A DNA stretch of 64,000 bases from an uncultured Duncaniella sp. (GTDB lineage Bacteria > Bacteroidota > Bacteroidia > Bacteroidales > Muribaculaceae). A model generated the notes under the pieces. The model was not told the origin of the DNA. It ran no database searches and saw only the letters and a list, made by a program, of their open reading frames with translations. Positions 53,063 through 60,729 of the stretch are shown piece after piece. The position numbers and the translations under genes are program-made. The stretch is from assembly GCA_910584825.1 (NCBI GenBank), contig CAJUCI010000013.1:1-64000 (forward strand), in the 5' to 3' direction. The stretch's first letter is position 1, and each line of letters opens with the position of its first letter.

Positions 53063-54478
53063 ATGAAACCTTTCATGGACGAAAACTTCCTGCTGCAGAC
53101 CGAGACTGCGCAGAAACTATATCATGAGCATGCAGCCAAGATGCCCATCATCGACTATCACTGCCACCTCATCCCCAAGATGGTAGCCGATGACCACCGC
53201 TTCAAGTCAATCACCGAGATATGGCTGGGCGGCGACCACTACAAGTGGCGCGCTATGCGCTCAAACGGCGTGGAGGAGCGTTTCTGCACCGGCACCGACA
53301 CCACCGACTGGGAGAAGTTCCAGAAGTGGGCCGAGACCGTACCCTACACCTTCCGCAACCCCCTCTACCACTGGACACACCTCGAGCTGAAGACAGCCTT
53401 CGGCATCGACAAGCTGCTCAACCCCGAGACCGCACGCGAAATCTTTGACGCCTGCAACGACAAGCTGCTCAACGACCCCGACATGACCGCACGCGGCCTC
53501 ATGCGCCGTTACAACGTCGAGACCGTCTGCACCACCGACGACCCCGTCGACACTCTCGAATATCACAAGGCCGTGCGCGACAGCGGCTTTGAAATCAAGA
53601 TGCTCCCCACCTGGCGTCCCGACAAGGCTATGGCCGTAGAGGTGCCCGCCGAGTTCCGCGCCTATGTCGAGAAGCTCGCCGAAATGTCAGGCGTAGCCAT
53701 CAACAAGTTCCAGGACATGGTCGACGCCCTCCAGAAGCGTCACGACTTCTTCGAGGAGATGGGCTGCCGCCTCTCTGACCACGGCATCGAGGAGTTCTAC
53801 GCAGCCGACTACACCGACGCCGAAATCGAGGCTATCTTCAACAAGGTGTATGGCGGCAAGGAGCTTACAGCTGAGGAAATCAACAAGTTCAAGAGCGCGA
53901 TGATGATTGTGTTCGGCGAGATGGACTACGAGTCAGGCTGGACACAGCAGTTCCACTACGGAGCCATCCGCAACAACAATACCAAGATGTTCAAGCTCCT
54001 CGGCCCCGACACCGGCTTCGACTCCATCGGCGAGTTCACCACAGCCAAGTCATGCGCCAAGTATCTTGACAAGCTCAACACCCGCGGCAAGCTCGCCAAG
54101 ACCATCCTCTACAACCTCAACCCCAGTGCCAACGAAGTCATCGCCACAATGCTCGGCAACTTCCAGGACGGCTCGGTGGCCGGCAAGATTCAGTTCGGCT
54201 CAGGCTGGTGGTTCCTTGACCAGAAGGACGGCATGCAGAAGCAGATGAACGCCCTCTCTCTCCTGGGTCTGCTCAGCCGCTTCGTGGGCATGCTCACCGA
54301 CTCACGCTCGTTCCTCTCCTACCCGCGTCACGAGTATTTCCGCCGCACGCTCTGCAACCTCGTCGGCAACGACATCGAGAACGGCGAAATCCCCTACACC
54401 GGCTACGAGGAGAAGCGCGTCAACCAGATGATTGAGGACATCTGCTACAACAACGCCAAGAACTACTTTAAATTCTAA
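53063..54478 (+). CDS. uxaC: Uronate isomerase
   Basis: Amidohydrolase-superfamily isomerase (471 residues) that converts D-galacturonate to D-tagaturonate (and glucuronate to fructuronate), the entry step of the pathway. Metal-binding IIDYHCHL near residues 29-36, YKWRAMRSNGV, the TTDDPVDTLEYH segment near 160 and the C-terminal LSRFVGMLTDSRSFLSYPRHEYFRRTL are diagnostic. It starts 39 bp after uxaA and ends 3 bp before the transporter gene. Confidence 0.95.
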   Translation: MKPFMDENFLLQTETAQKLYHEHAAKMPIIDYHCHLIPKMVADDHRFKSITEIWLGGDHYKWRAMRSNGVEERFCTGTDTTDWEKFQKWAETVPYTFRNPLYHWTHLELKTAFGIDKLLNPETAREIFDACNDKLLNDPDMTARGLMRRYNVETVCTTDDPVDTLEYHKAVRDSGFEIKMLPTWRPDKAMAVEVPAEFRAYVEKLAEMSGVAINKFQDMVDALQKRHDFFEEMGCRLSDHGIEEFYAADYTDAEIEAIFNKVYGGKELTAEEINKFKSAMMIVFGEMDYESGWTQQFHYGAIRNNNTKMFKLLGPDTGFDSIGEFTTAKSCAKYLDKLNTRGKLAKTILYNLNPSANEVIATMLGNFQDGSVAGKIQFGSGWWFLDQKDGMQKQMNALSLLGLLSRFVGMLTDSRSFLSYPRHEYFRRTLCNLVGNDIENGEIPYTGYEEKRVNQMIEDICYNNAKNYFKF

Positions 54479-54481
54479 CAC

Positions 54482-55984
54482 ATGGCAGCAGCAACCTCCC
54501 CCCTTGCAGCCGCGAATCAGAAGATGACCAACTTCCGCTGGACCATCTGCGCCCTGCTCTTCCTCGCCACGACCGTCAACTACATGGACCGCCAGGTGCT
54601 TTCGCTCACCTGGAAAGAGTTCATCGCCCCTGAATTCCACTGGACCGACTCCAACTACGGTCTCATCACCGCAGTCTTCTCCATCGTCTATGCCGTGGCC
54701 AACCTCCTGGCCGGCCGCTTCATTGACTGGATGGGCACCAAGCGTGGCTATCTCTGGGCCATCGGCGTATGGTCAGCCGGCGCGTGCCTCCACGCCGCTT
54801 GCGGCATGGCCACCGAGGCCACTCTCGGCCTCCACGACGCCGCAGGCCTCGTCAAGGCCACAGGCGACCTGGCCATGACCATAGCCACCGTCTCGGTCTA
54901 CTTCTTCCTTGCAGCCCGCACCATCCTTGCGCTCGGCGAGGCCGGCAACTTCCCCGCCGCCATCAAGGTGACCGCCGAATACTTCCCCAAGCGTGACCGC
55001 GCTTATGCCACCTCAATCTTCAACGCCGGCTCGGCCGTGGGCGCGCTCATCGCACCGTTCTCCATCGGCCCGCTCGCCAAGTTCTTCCAGAGCATCGGCT
55101 GGGGCAACGGCTGGGAGATGGCATTCATCGTCATCGGTGCCCTCGGCTTCATCTGGATGGGCTTCTGGGTGATGCTCTACAAGAAACCCGCCGAGAATCC
55201 CCACGTCAACGCCGCCGAGCTCGCCTACATCGAGCAGGACAACGACACCCCCGACGAGTCAGCCAAGGAGAAGGCACAGGTTGAGGACAGCGAGACTGCC
55301 ACCATCCCCTTCTTCAAGTGCTTCAAGTACCCGCAGACATGGGCAGTATTCTTCGGCAAGTTCCTCACCGACGGTGTGTGGTGGTTCTTCCTCTTCTGGA
55401 CCCCCGCCTACATCACCGACGTGTTCAAACTGTCCACCTCATCGGGCGAAGGCATGCTGATGATATTCGTGCTTTACCTCATCACCATGCTCTCAATCTA
55501 CGGCGGCAAGCTGCCCACAATCTTCATTGACCGAGCAGCCCGCCTCGGCAAGAACATCGACCCCTATGCAGCACGCATGCGCGCCATGCTCATCTTCGCT
55601 GTGTTCCCCCTGCTCGCGCTTCTGGCCCAGCCCCTCAGCTCGGTATCGCCCTGGCTCCCCATCATCATCATCGGTATCGCAGGTGCAGCCCACCAGTCAT
55701 GGTCGGCCAACATCTACTCGGTTGTTGGTGACATGTTCCCCAAATCCACCATCGCCACCATCATCGGTATCGGCGGTATGGCCGGCGGCCTCGGCTCGTT
55801 CCTCATCAACTACTGCTCGGGCATACTCTTTGACTACTCAGCCCAGACCAACATGTCGTTCATGAGCTTCGAAGGCAAGCCCGCAGGCTACTTCATCGTG
55901 TTCTGCGTGTGCGGTGTGGCCTATCTCGTAGGCTGGCTCATCATGAAGTCACTCGTGCCCCGCTACAAGCAGGTCATCCCCTGA
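54482..55984 (+). CDS. MFS hexuronate transporter (ExuT-like)
   Basis: Twelve-helix inner-membrane symporter (500 residues) of the anion:cation symporter group. The first helix carries LLFLATTVNYMDRQVLSLTWKEF, the family signature for ExuT/galactonate-type carriers; GRFIDWMGTKRGYLWAIGVW and ALGEAGNFPAAIKVTAEYFPKRDRAYATSIFNAGSAVGALIAPF are further matches. A cytoplasmic loop near 245-275 is acidic. It is 3 bp after uxaC, so coupled; expected to bring galacturonate from the periplasm. A 17-bp hairpin ends the operon. Confidence 0.9.
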   Translation: MAAATSPLAAANQKMTNFRWTICALLFLATTVNYMDRQVLSLTWKEFIAPEFHWTDSNYGLITAVFSIVYAVANLLAGRFIDWMGTKRGYLWAIGVWSAGACLHAACGMATEATLGLHDAAGLVKATGDLAMTIATVSVYFFLAARTILALGEAGNFPAAIKVTAEYFPKRDRAYATSIFNAGSAVGALIAPFSIGPLAKFFQSIGWGNGWEMAFIVIGALGFIWMGFWVMLYKKPAENPHVNAAELAYIEQDNDTPDESAKEKAQVEDSETATIPFFKCFKYPQTWAVFFGKFLTDGVWWFFLFWTPAYITDVFKLSTSSGEGMLMIFVLYLITMLSIYGGKLPTIFIDRAARLGKNIDPYAARMRAMLIFAVFPLLALLAQPLSSVSPWLPIIIIGIAGAAHQSWSANIYSVVGDMFPKSTIATIIGIGGMAGGLGSFLINYCSGILFDYSAQTNMSFMSFEGKPAGYFIVFCVCGVAYLVGWLIMKSLVPRYKQVIP

Positions 55985-56010
55985 TGACATGATTTAACGC
56001 TTCACCTATA

Positions 56011-56052
56011 TAAATCGGCCATAAAAAATTCATGATTTTTATGGCCGATTTA
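56011..56052. terminator. Hairpin after the exuT-like gene
   Basis: Perfect 17-bp stem (56011-56027 with 56036-56052), 8-nt loop, A/T-rich tip. Likely the end of the uxa transcript. A TAAATTTG box at 56065-56072 downstream may start ferredoxin transcription, without a clear -33. Confidence 0.75.
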
Positions 56053-56128
56053 AAGGAAAAGCATTAAATTTGCAGAACATTTCAACAATAACGAAGTTTT
56101 TTATCCAACAATTTAATCCGACTAAACA

Positions 56129-56302
56129 ATGGCTTACGTAATCACCGACACCTGCATCTCATGCGGCGCATGTGCAGCTGTTTGCCCCACCGAGTCAATC
56201 TCAGAGGGTGCCGAGCACTATGAAATCAACCCCGACACCTGCATCGACTGCGGTGCATGCGAGGCTGAGTGCCCCACAGGCTCAATCCACCCCGGAGAAT
56301 AA
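56129..56302 (+). CDS. Small 2[4Fe-4S] ferredoxin
   Basis: Electron carrier of 57 residues (MAYVITDTC to SIHPGE). Two complete CxxCxxCxxxCP motifs are visible: CISCGACAAVCP and CIDCGACEAECP, one per half in the duplicated clostridial-type fold. It stands alone between the galacturonate operon and gdhA, with its own hairpin terminator, so no partner can be named from context; pyruvate:ferredoxin oxidoreductase or nitrogenase-like redox partners are general possibilities. Confidence 0.95.
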   Translation: MAYVITDTCISCGACAAVCPTESISEGAEHYEINPDTCIDCGACEAECPTGSIHPGE

Positions 56303-56340
56303 TCTGCTTCGACTCACGAAGAGATAATCCCAAGAATCAA

Positions 56341-56377
56341 CGCTCTCGCGGCCCTCAGGCCGCGGGAGCGTTTTTTT
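56341..56377 (+). terminator. Intrinsic terminator after the ferredoxin gene
   Basis: 13-bp G+C stem (56341-56353 with 56358-56370, one wobble), 4-nt loop and seven T residues. Confidence 0.95.
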
Positions 56378-56588
56378 GCGCCCCGCAGAGCTGCGACACA
56401 CCACCGTAAAATTTATTGCCGAACCATAATAAAAATAATGTCATGTTTTTGTCGGTTTTATGCTCTTTTTCACGCTTTGCGCTAAGGAAACTCGCCGAAG
56501 TCACACCAAACCGCCGACCAAATAATCAAATTGTTAAAACCAAGAAAAACACCGACTTAAACTTATGTTTCATAACACATTTTTTCTC

Positions 56589-56620
56589 TTGACTTTTTAG
56601 AAAATCTATTGCTACATTTG
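56589..56620 (+). promoter_or_regulatory. Promoter of gdhA
   Basis: TTG at 56589-56591, 21 nt, TACATTTG at 56613-56620; leader of about 70 nt. The gene-less stretch 56378-56588 is A+T-rich with no other recognisable element. Confidence 0.8.
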
Positions 56621-56696
56621 CACAGGTCATCATGACCACACCAAAAATTTACAAACCAAATACCCAACCAATAATCAACCATTAAAAACTTAAGCC

Positions 56697-58034
56697 ATGG
56701 ATATTAACAATATTCTGAGTGGGCTTGAAGCCAAGCACCCCGGCGAAAAGGAGTACCTTCAGGCTGTGAAGGAAGTTCTCATCTGCGTAGAGGACGTCTA
56801 CAACCAGCATCCTGAATTTGAAAAAGCTAAAATCATCGAGCGCATGGTCGAGCCTGACCGCATCGTCACATTCCGCGTAACGTGGGTTGACGACCGCGGC
56901 GAGGTGCAGAACAACATCGGCTATCGCGTACAGTTCAACAACGCCATCGGCCCGTACAAGGGCGGCATACGTTTCCACGCATCAGTCAACCTCTCAATCC
57001 TCAAGTTCCTCGGTTTCGAGCAGACCTTCAAGAACGCCCTCACCACTCTCCCTATGGGCGGCGCAAAGGGCGGCAGCGACTTCTCGCCCCGCGGCAAGAG
57101 CGAGGCTGAAATCATGCGCTTCTGCCAGGCCTTCATCCTCGGCCTCTGGAAGAACCTCGGTCCTGACCGCGACGTGCCCGCAGGCGATATCGGCGTAGGC
57201 GGCCGCGAGGTAGGCTTCATGTACGGCATGTACAAGAAGCTCGTCAACGAGTGCACCGGCACATTCACCGGCAAGGGCCTCGACTTCGGCGGCTCACGCA
57301 TCCGTCCCGAGGCCACAGGCTTCGGCGCGCTCTACTTTGTGCAGAACATGCTCGCCAAGAAGAACGACACCCTCGAGGGCAAGACCATCGCCATCTCGGG
57401 CTTCGGCAACGTGGCATGGGGCGCAGCCCTCAAGGCCACACAGCTCGGCGGCAAGGTGGTCACCATCTCAGGCCCCGACGGCTACATCTATGACCCCGAA
57501 GGCATCTCGGGCGACAAGATTGACTACATGCTCTATCTCCGCGCCACCGGCGAGGACATCGTAGCCCCCTATGCCGAGAAATACCCCAACGCCACATTCT
57601 ATCCCGGCCGCAAGCCCTGGGAGCAGAAGGTGGACATCGCCCTCCCCTGCGCCACCCAGAACGAGGTTGACGGAGAGGACGCAAAGAAGCTCGTAGCCAA
57701 CGGCGTGCAGCTCGTGGCCGAGGTCTCCAACATGGGTTGCACCCCCGAGGCCATCGACACCTTCATCGAGTCACGCACCACATATGCGCCCGGCAAGGCT
57801 GTCAACGCCGGCGGCGTAGCCACCTCGGGCCTCGAGATGAGCCAGAACGCCGAGCACCTGCAGTGGAGCGCAGAGGAGGTTGACGACCGTCTGCACGAAA
57901 TCATGAGCAACATCCACCACCAGTGCGTCGAGCACGGCACCGAGCCTGACGGCTTCATCAACTACATGAAGGGCGCAAACATCGCCGGCTTCATGAAGGT
58001 GGCCAACGCCATGATAGGCCAGGGCATTATCTAA
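56697..58034 (+). CDS. gdhA: NADP-type glutamate dehydrogenase
   Basis: Hexameric dehydrogenase (445 residues) assimilating ammonia onto 2-oxoglutarate. Signatures: PYKGGIRFHASVNLSILKFLGFEQTFKNALTTLPMGGAKGGSDF with substrate and catalytic lysines, DVPAGDIGVGGREVGFMYG, the Rossmann segment AISGFGNVAWGAALKATQLGGKVVTISG and AEVSNMGCTPEA. Length and the insertion pattern fit the short (about 450-residue) biosynthetic class. Monocistronic, with its own promoter and terminator. Confidence 0.96.
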   Translation: MDINNILSGLEAKHPGEKEYLQAVKEVLICVEDVYNQHPEFEKAKIIERMVEPDRIVTFRVTWVDDRGEVQNNIGYRVQFNNAIGPYKGGIRFHASVNLSILKFLGFEQTFKNALTTLPMGGAKGGSDFSPRGKSEAEIMRFCQAFILGLWKNLGPDRDVPAGDIGVGGREVGFMYGMYKKLVNECTGTFTGKGLDFGGSRIRPEATGFGALYFVQNMLAKKNDTLEGKTIAISGFGNVAWGAALKATQLGGKVVTISGPDGYIYDPEGISGDKIDYMLYLRATGEDIVAPYAEKYPNATFYPGRKPWEQKVDIALPCATQNEVDGEDAKKLVANGVQLVAEVSNMGCTPEAIDTFIESRTTYAPGKAVNAGGVATSGLEMSQNAEHLQWSAEEVDDRLHEIMSNIHHQCVEHGTEPDGFINYMKGANIAGFMKVANAMIGQGII

Positions 58035-58101
58035 GCCCCACGGCAATCAATCGTCTAATATACAATCATCGGTATACATCTCCCTAACATCTGACACTTC
58101 A

Positions 58102-58137
58102 TGAGCGCAGAGCCTCCGACCTCTGCGCTCATTTTTT
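58102..58137 (+). terminator. Intrinsic terminator after gdhA
   Basis: Perfect 11-bp stem TGAGCGCAGAG/CTCTGCGCTCA (58102-58112 with 58121-58131), 8-nt loop and six T residues. Confidence 0.95.
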
Positions 58138-58180
58138 ATGCCCCCGGCGCAGCAGGGCCGCAAATTTCCCGTGGGTAAAT

Positions 58181-58211
58181 TTGATTATTAATGAGATAAT
58201 TGCGACCTTTG
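58181..58211 (+). promoter_or_regulatory. Candidate promoter of nhaD
   Basis: TTG at 58181-58183, 20 nt, GACCTTTG at 58204-58211. The -7 box has G for the first T of TAnnTTTG; spacing is right. Confidence 0.5.
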
Positions 58212-58316
58212 CACCAAATTTTTCCGAGGAAACGGCCGGCAACGTCCGCCCCCCGGGCCACCATGAAAACAAAAACAAATCAATTCATCACAAATCCTTA
58301 ATCTCACAGCATTACA

Positions 58317-59606
58317 ATGGTAACAGCTATCGTAATCTTCTTTATCCTCGGATACCTGTGCATAGCTCTGGAGAGCGTGCTGAAAATCAACAAGGCCGTG
58401 CCCGCGCTGCTCATGTGCGTGGTGTGCTGGACCCTCTATGCCGTAGGCGGCGGACCGGCCGACGGCGAGACCTCCGAGCGTCTGCTCCACCACCTCGGAG
58501 AGACCTGCGAAATCCTCTTCTTCCTTATGGGCGCAATGACCATCGTAGAGATTGTCGACGCCAACGGCGGATTCTACTTCGTGCAGGACGCCCTCGCCAC
58601 CAAGAGCAAACGTGCCCTGCTGTGGCGCATCACATTCATGACATTCATCCTCTCGGCCATCCTTGACAACCTCACCACCAGCATCGTCATGGTGATGGTG
58701 CTACGCAAACTCGTGGCCGAGCCTAAGGACCGCATGCTCTACGGCGGCATGATTATCATCGCCGCCAACGCCGGCGGAGCCTTCTCGCCCATCGGCGACG
58801 TCACCACCATCATGCTGTGGATTAAGGGCATGATTACCACCGGCGGAGTCATCAGCCAGCTCCTGCTCCCCTCGCTCATAGCCGTAATCGTGTCGGCCCT
58901 CTGCGTTTGCCTCTACCTCAAGGGCGACCTCAAGGCCCCCGAGCGCAACGAGGCTCCCGGCGCGGCCAACAACCCCGACCGTCTGCTCATACTCTGCGTG
59001 GGCGTGGGCGGCCTCATCTTCGTGCCCATCTTCCGCATGCTCACCGGCCTCGCCCCCTTCATGGGCATACTCCTCGCCCTCGGCGTGCTGTGGCTCGTGA
59101 GCGAATACCGCTGCAACCGCAACGCACTCTTCTGCGAGTCAAGCCATCTCAAGGTCACCACACTGCTCTCGCGCATTGACATGGCCACCATCCTCTTCTT
59201 CCTCGGCATCCTCCTGGCCGTAGCCACACTGCAGGAGACAGGCGTGCTGACATCGTTCGGCGCATGGCTCAACGAGGCATCCGACGGCAACCACTATCTC
59301 GTCACCGGCATCATCGGCGTCGTGTCGTCAATCGTCGACAACGTGCCCCTCGTGGCCGGATGCATGGAGATGTATCCCATCGCGGCCACAGGCGACTTCG
59401 CCGTCGACGGACTCTTCTGGCAGCTCCTCGCCTACTGCGCCGGCGTGGGCGGCTCAATGCTCATCATCGGCTCGGCAGCAGGTGTCGTAGTGATGGGCCT
59501 CGAGAAAATCAGCTTCGGCTGGTATCTGCGCCGTTTCACATGGATAGCCTTCGTCGGCTACATCTCCGGCATCGCAGTCTATGCCCTCGAGACACTCTTC
59601 TTCTGA
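58317..59606 (+). CDS. nhaD: NhaD-family sodium/proton antiporter
   Basis: Inner-membrane antiporter (429 residues) with about 11-12 helices, exporting Na+ for H+. Family segments: FFLMGAMTIVEIVDANGGFYFVQDAL, AILDNLTTSIVMVMVLRKLV, AANAGGAFSPIGDVTTIMLWIKG and, in the second half, IGVVSSIVDNVPLVAGCMEMYP and GVGGSMLIIGSAAGVVVMGLEKISFGWYLRRFTW. The repeated Asp-Asn pairs (LDN, VDN) in the two inverted halves are the ion-site hallmark of the IT superfamily. Monocistronic or paired with the small lipoprotein 17 bp downstream. Confidence 0.92.
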   Translation: MVTAIVIFFILGYLCIALESVLKINKAVPALLMCVVCWTLYAVGGGPADGETSERLLHHLGETCEILFFLMGAMTIVEIVDANGGFYFVQDALATKSKRALLWRITFMTFILSAILDNLTTSIVMVMVLRKLVAEPKDRMLYGGMIIIAANAGGAFSPIGDVTTIMLWIKGMITTGGVISQLLLPSLIAVIVSALCVCLYLKGDLKAPERNEAPGAANNPDRLLILCVGVGGLIFVPIFRMLTGLAPFMGILLALGVLWLVSEYRCNRNALFCESSHLKVTTLLSRIDMATILFFLGILLAVATLQETGVLTSFGAWLNEASDGNHYLVTGIIGVVSSIVDNVPLVAGCMEMYPIAATGDFAVDGLFWQLLAYCAGVGGSMLIIGSAAGVVVMGLEKISFGWYLRRFTWIAFVGYISGIAVYALETLFF

Positions 59607-59623
59607 AAAAACCTCTAAGACCT

Positions 59624-60304
59624 ATGCACTACTGCGCCTTACTCCCGCTCCTGTCCCTCGGCTTTGCCGCCATCTTCGCCTCATGCTCAGGCGGACACAA
59701 CTACGTGCCCTTTGACGACGACGGCGGCCTGGGACGGGACGGAGCGTCAGGCCCGGAGACCACCACCTCTGACCTCGCTCTCTTCGAGCTGCGCGACAGG
59801 GTCAAGCGCGTCACCACCACGACATACTACAACGTCACCCCCGGCCCCGACTCAGTGGCCATCGACACACTCCCGGCCAACCGCCTCACCACCGTGGTCT
59901 ACTTCGACTCGCTCGGCCGCTACGTGCCCCGACGCGACGAACGTCTGCGCCGCGACGAGCAGGGACGCATCATCCGCTGGGAGGACCGCCGCCCCAACCT
60001 GCGCCGTCTGCACGGGGGCTATCTAAAGGACACCCTCACCTATCGCCACACCTCGCCCAACGTGGTGCAGACCTCGGGCATGGGCGACTATGCCGTGACT
60101 GTCTATGACGACAACCACCGCATCGTGGGCCAGTACACCGACCCGCTGGTCGACGGCGAGCACACCGCAGTGTTCAACATCTACCGCGACGGAGACCAAC
60201 GAGGCAACTGGACCGAACGCCTAAGCGTCTGGACCACCCAGACACCCGGCGCACGCCCCCACATCTCCTACTCCCTCGACCGCCGGGAAATCGTTTATTA
60301 TTGA
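59624..60304 (+). CDS. Hypothetical lipoprotein
   Basis: Predicted lipoprotein of 226 residues with signal sequence YCALLPLLSLGFAAIFASC (lipobox FASC) followed by a Gly/Asp-rich linker. The rest looks beta-rich with YD/RHS-like patterns (RVKRVTTTTYYNV, LTTVVYFDSLGRYV, DEQGRIIRWED, YAVTVYDDNHRIVGQYTD, HTAVFNIYRDGDQRGNW), reminiscent of short RHS-type beta-strand repeats that record residue changes. I do not recognise a family or function. The ATG at 59624 is chosen because it gives the lipobox; the frame is open further upstream only within nhaD. Confidence 0.75.
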   Translation: MHYCALLPLLSLGFAAIFASCSGGHNYVPFDDDGGLGRDGASGPETTTSDLALFELRDRVKRVTTTTYYNVTPGPDSVAIDTLPANRLTTVVYFDSLGRYVPRRDERLRRDEQGRIIRWEDRRPNLRRLHGGYLKDTLTYRHTSPNVVQTSGMGDYAVTVYDDNHRIVGQYTDPLVDGEHTAVFNIYRDGDQRGNWTERLSVWTTQTPGARPHISYSLDRREIVYY

Positions 60305-60314
60305 TCCCGTCAGA

Positions 60315-60449
60315 CGTTAGAAAGGGACATAAGGACAAAAGAGACAAAAGCGACATAAGAATTATTATTTAAGCCCGAAATAGTAAGGCAGAATAATAAT
60401 TAACCTTATGTCGCTTTTGTCTCTTTTGTCCTTATGTCCCCTTCTAACG
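60315..60449. repeat. Long 45-bp intergenic hairpin (B)
   Basis: Arms 60315-60359 and 60405-60449 pair with one mismatch; the inner 45 nt contain a further A+T inverted pair (about 60361-60369 with 60391-60400). The left arm is purine-rich with GGGACATAAGGACAAAAGAG. It begins 10 nt after the lipoprotein stop and is the longest member of the hairpin family. Confidence 0.88.
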
Positions 60450-60609
60450 GAATCTATTATCTAAACTTTAAACTTTCTAAACTCCAAGAAGCCCCCCTTA
60501 TTGTATTTTAGCCGAATCTTTCGTGCATGAAACGTTCGGGGTGCGGGCGGAGATTTTCGGCCAAAACTGACCAATATCCTTGCAAATATTGGTCAATTTG
60601 TCGCAAAAT

Positions 60610-60644
60610 GGGGGGGGGTAATTTTTATATTTAAAATATATTTG
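60610..60644 (+). promoter_or_regulatory. G9 tract at the -33 position of a candidate promoter
   Basis: Nine consecutive G residues (60610-60618) lie 18 nt before TATATTTG (60637-60644), where a -33 element would normally be. A 10-bp dyad TGACCAATAT/ATATTGGTCA (60568-60577 with 60586-60595) lies just upstream and could be an operator. The rest of 60450-60729 shows nothing coding. Confidence 0.45.
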
Positions 60645-60729
60645 GTTACTTTGTGTCAAATTTTCAATACAGGTAGTAACTACACCTGGCCTATTTTTTT
60701 GAGATTATATCATATATTAACCTTAAGAC

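Noticed and set aside
59264..59623. Upstream extension of the small lipoprotein
   Set aside because: This part of the frame lies within nhaD, is Arg/His-rich, and would displace the lipobox; the ATG at 59624 is used.
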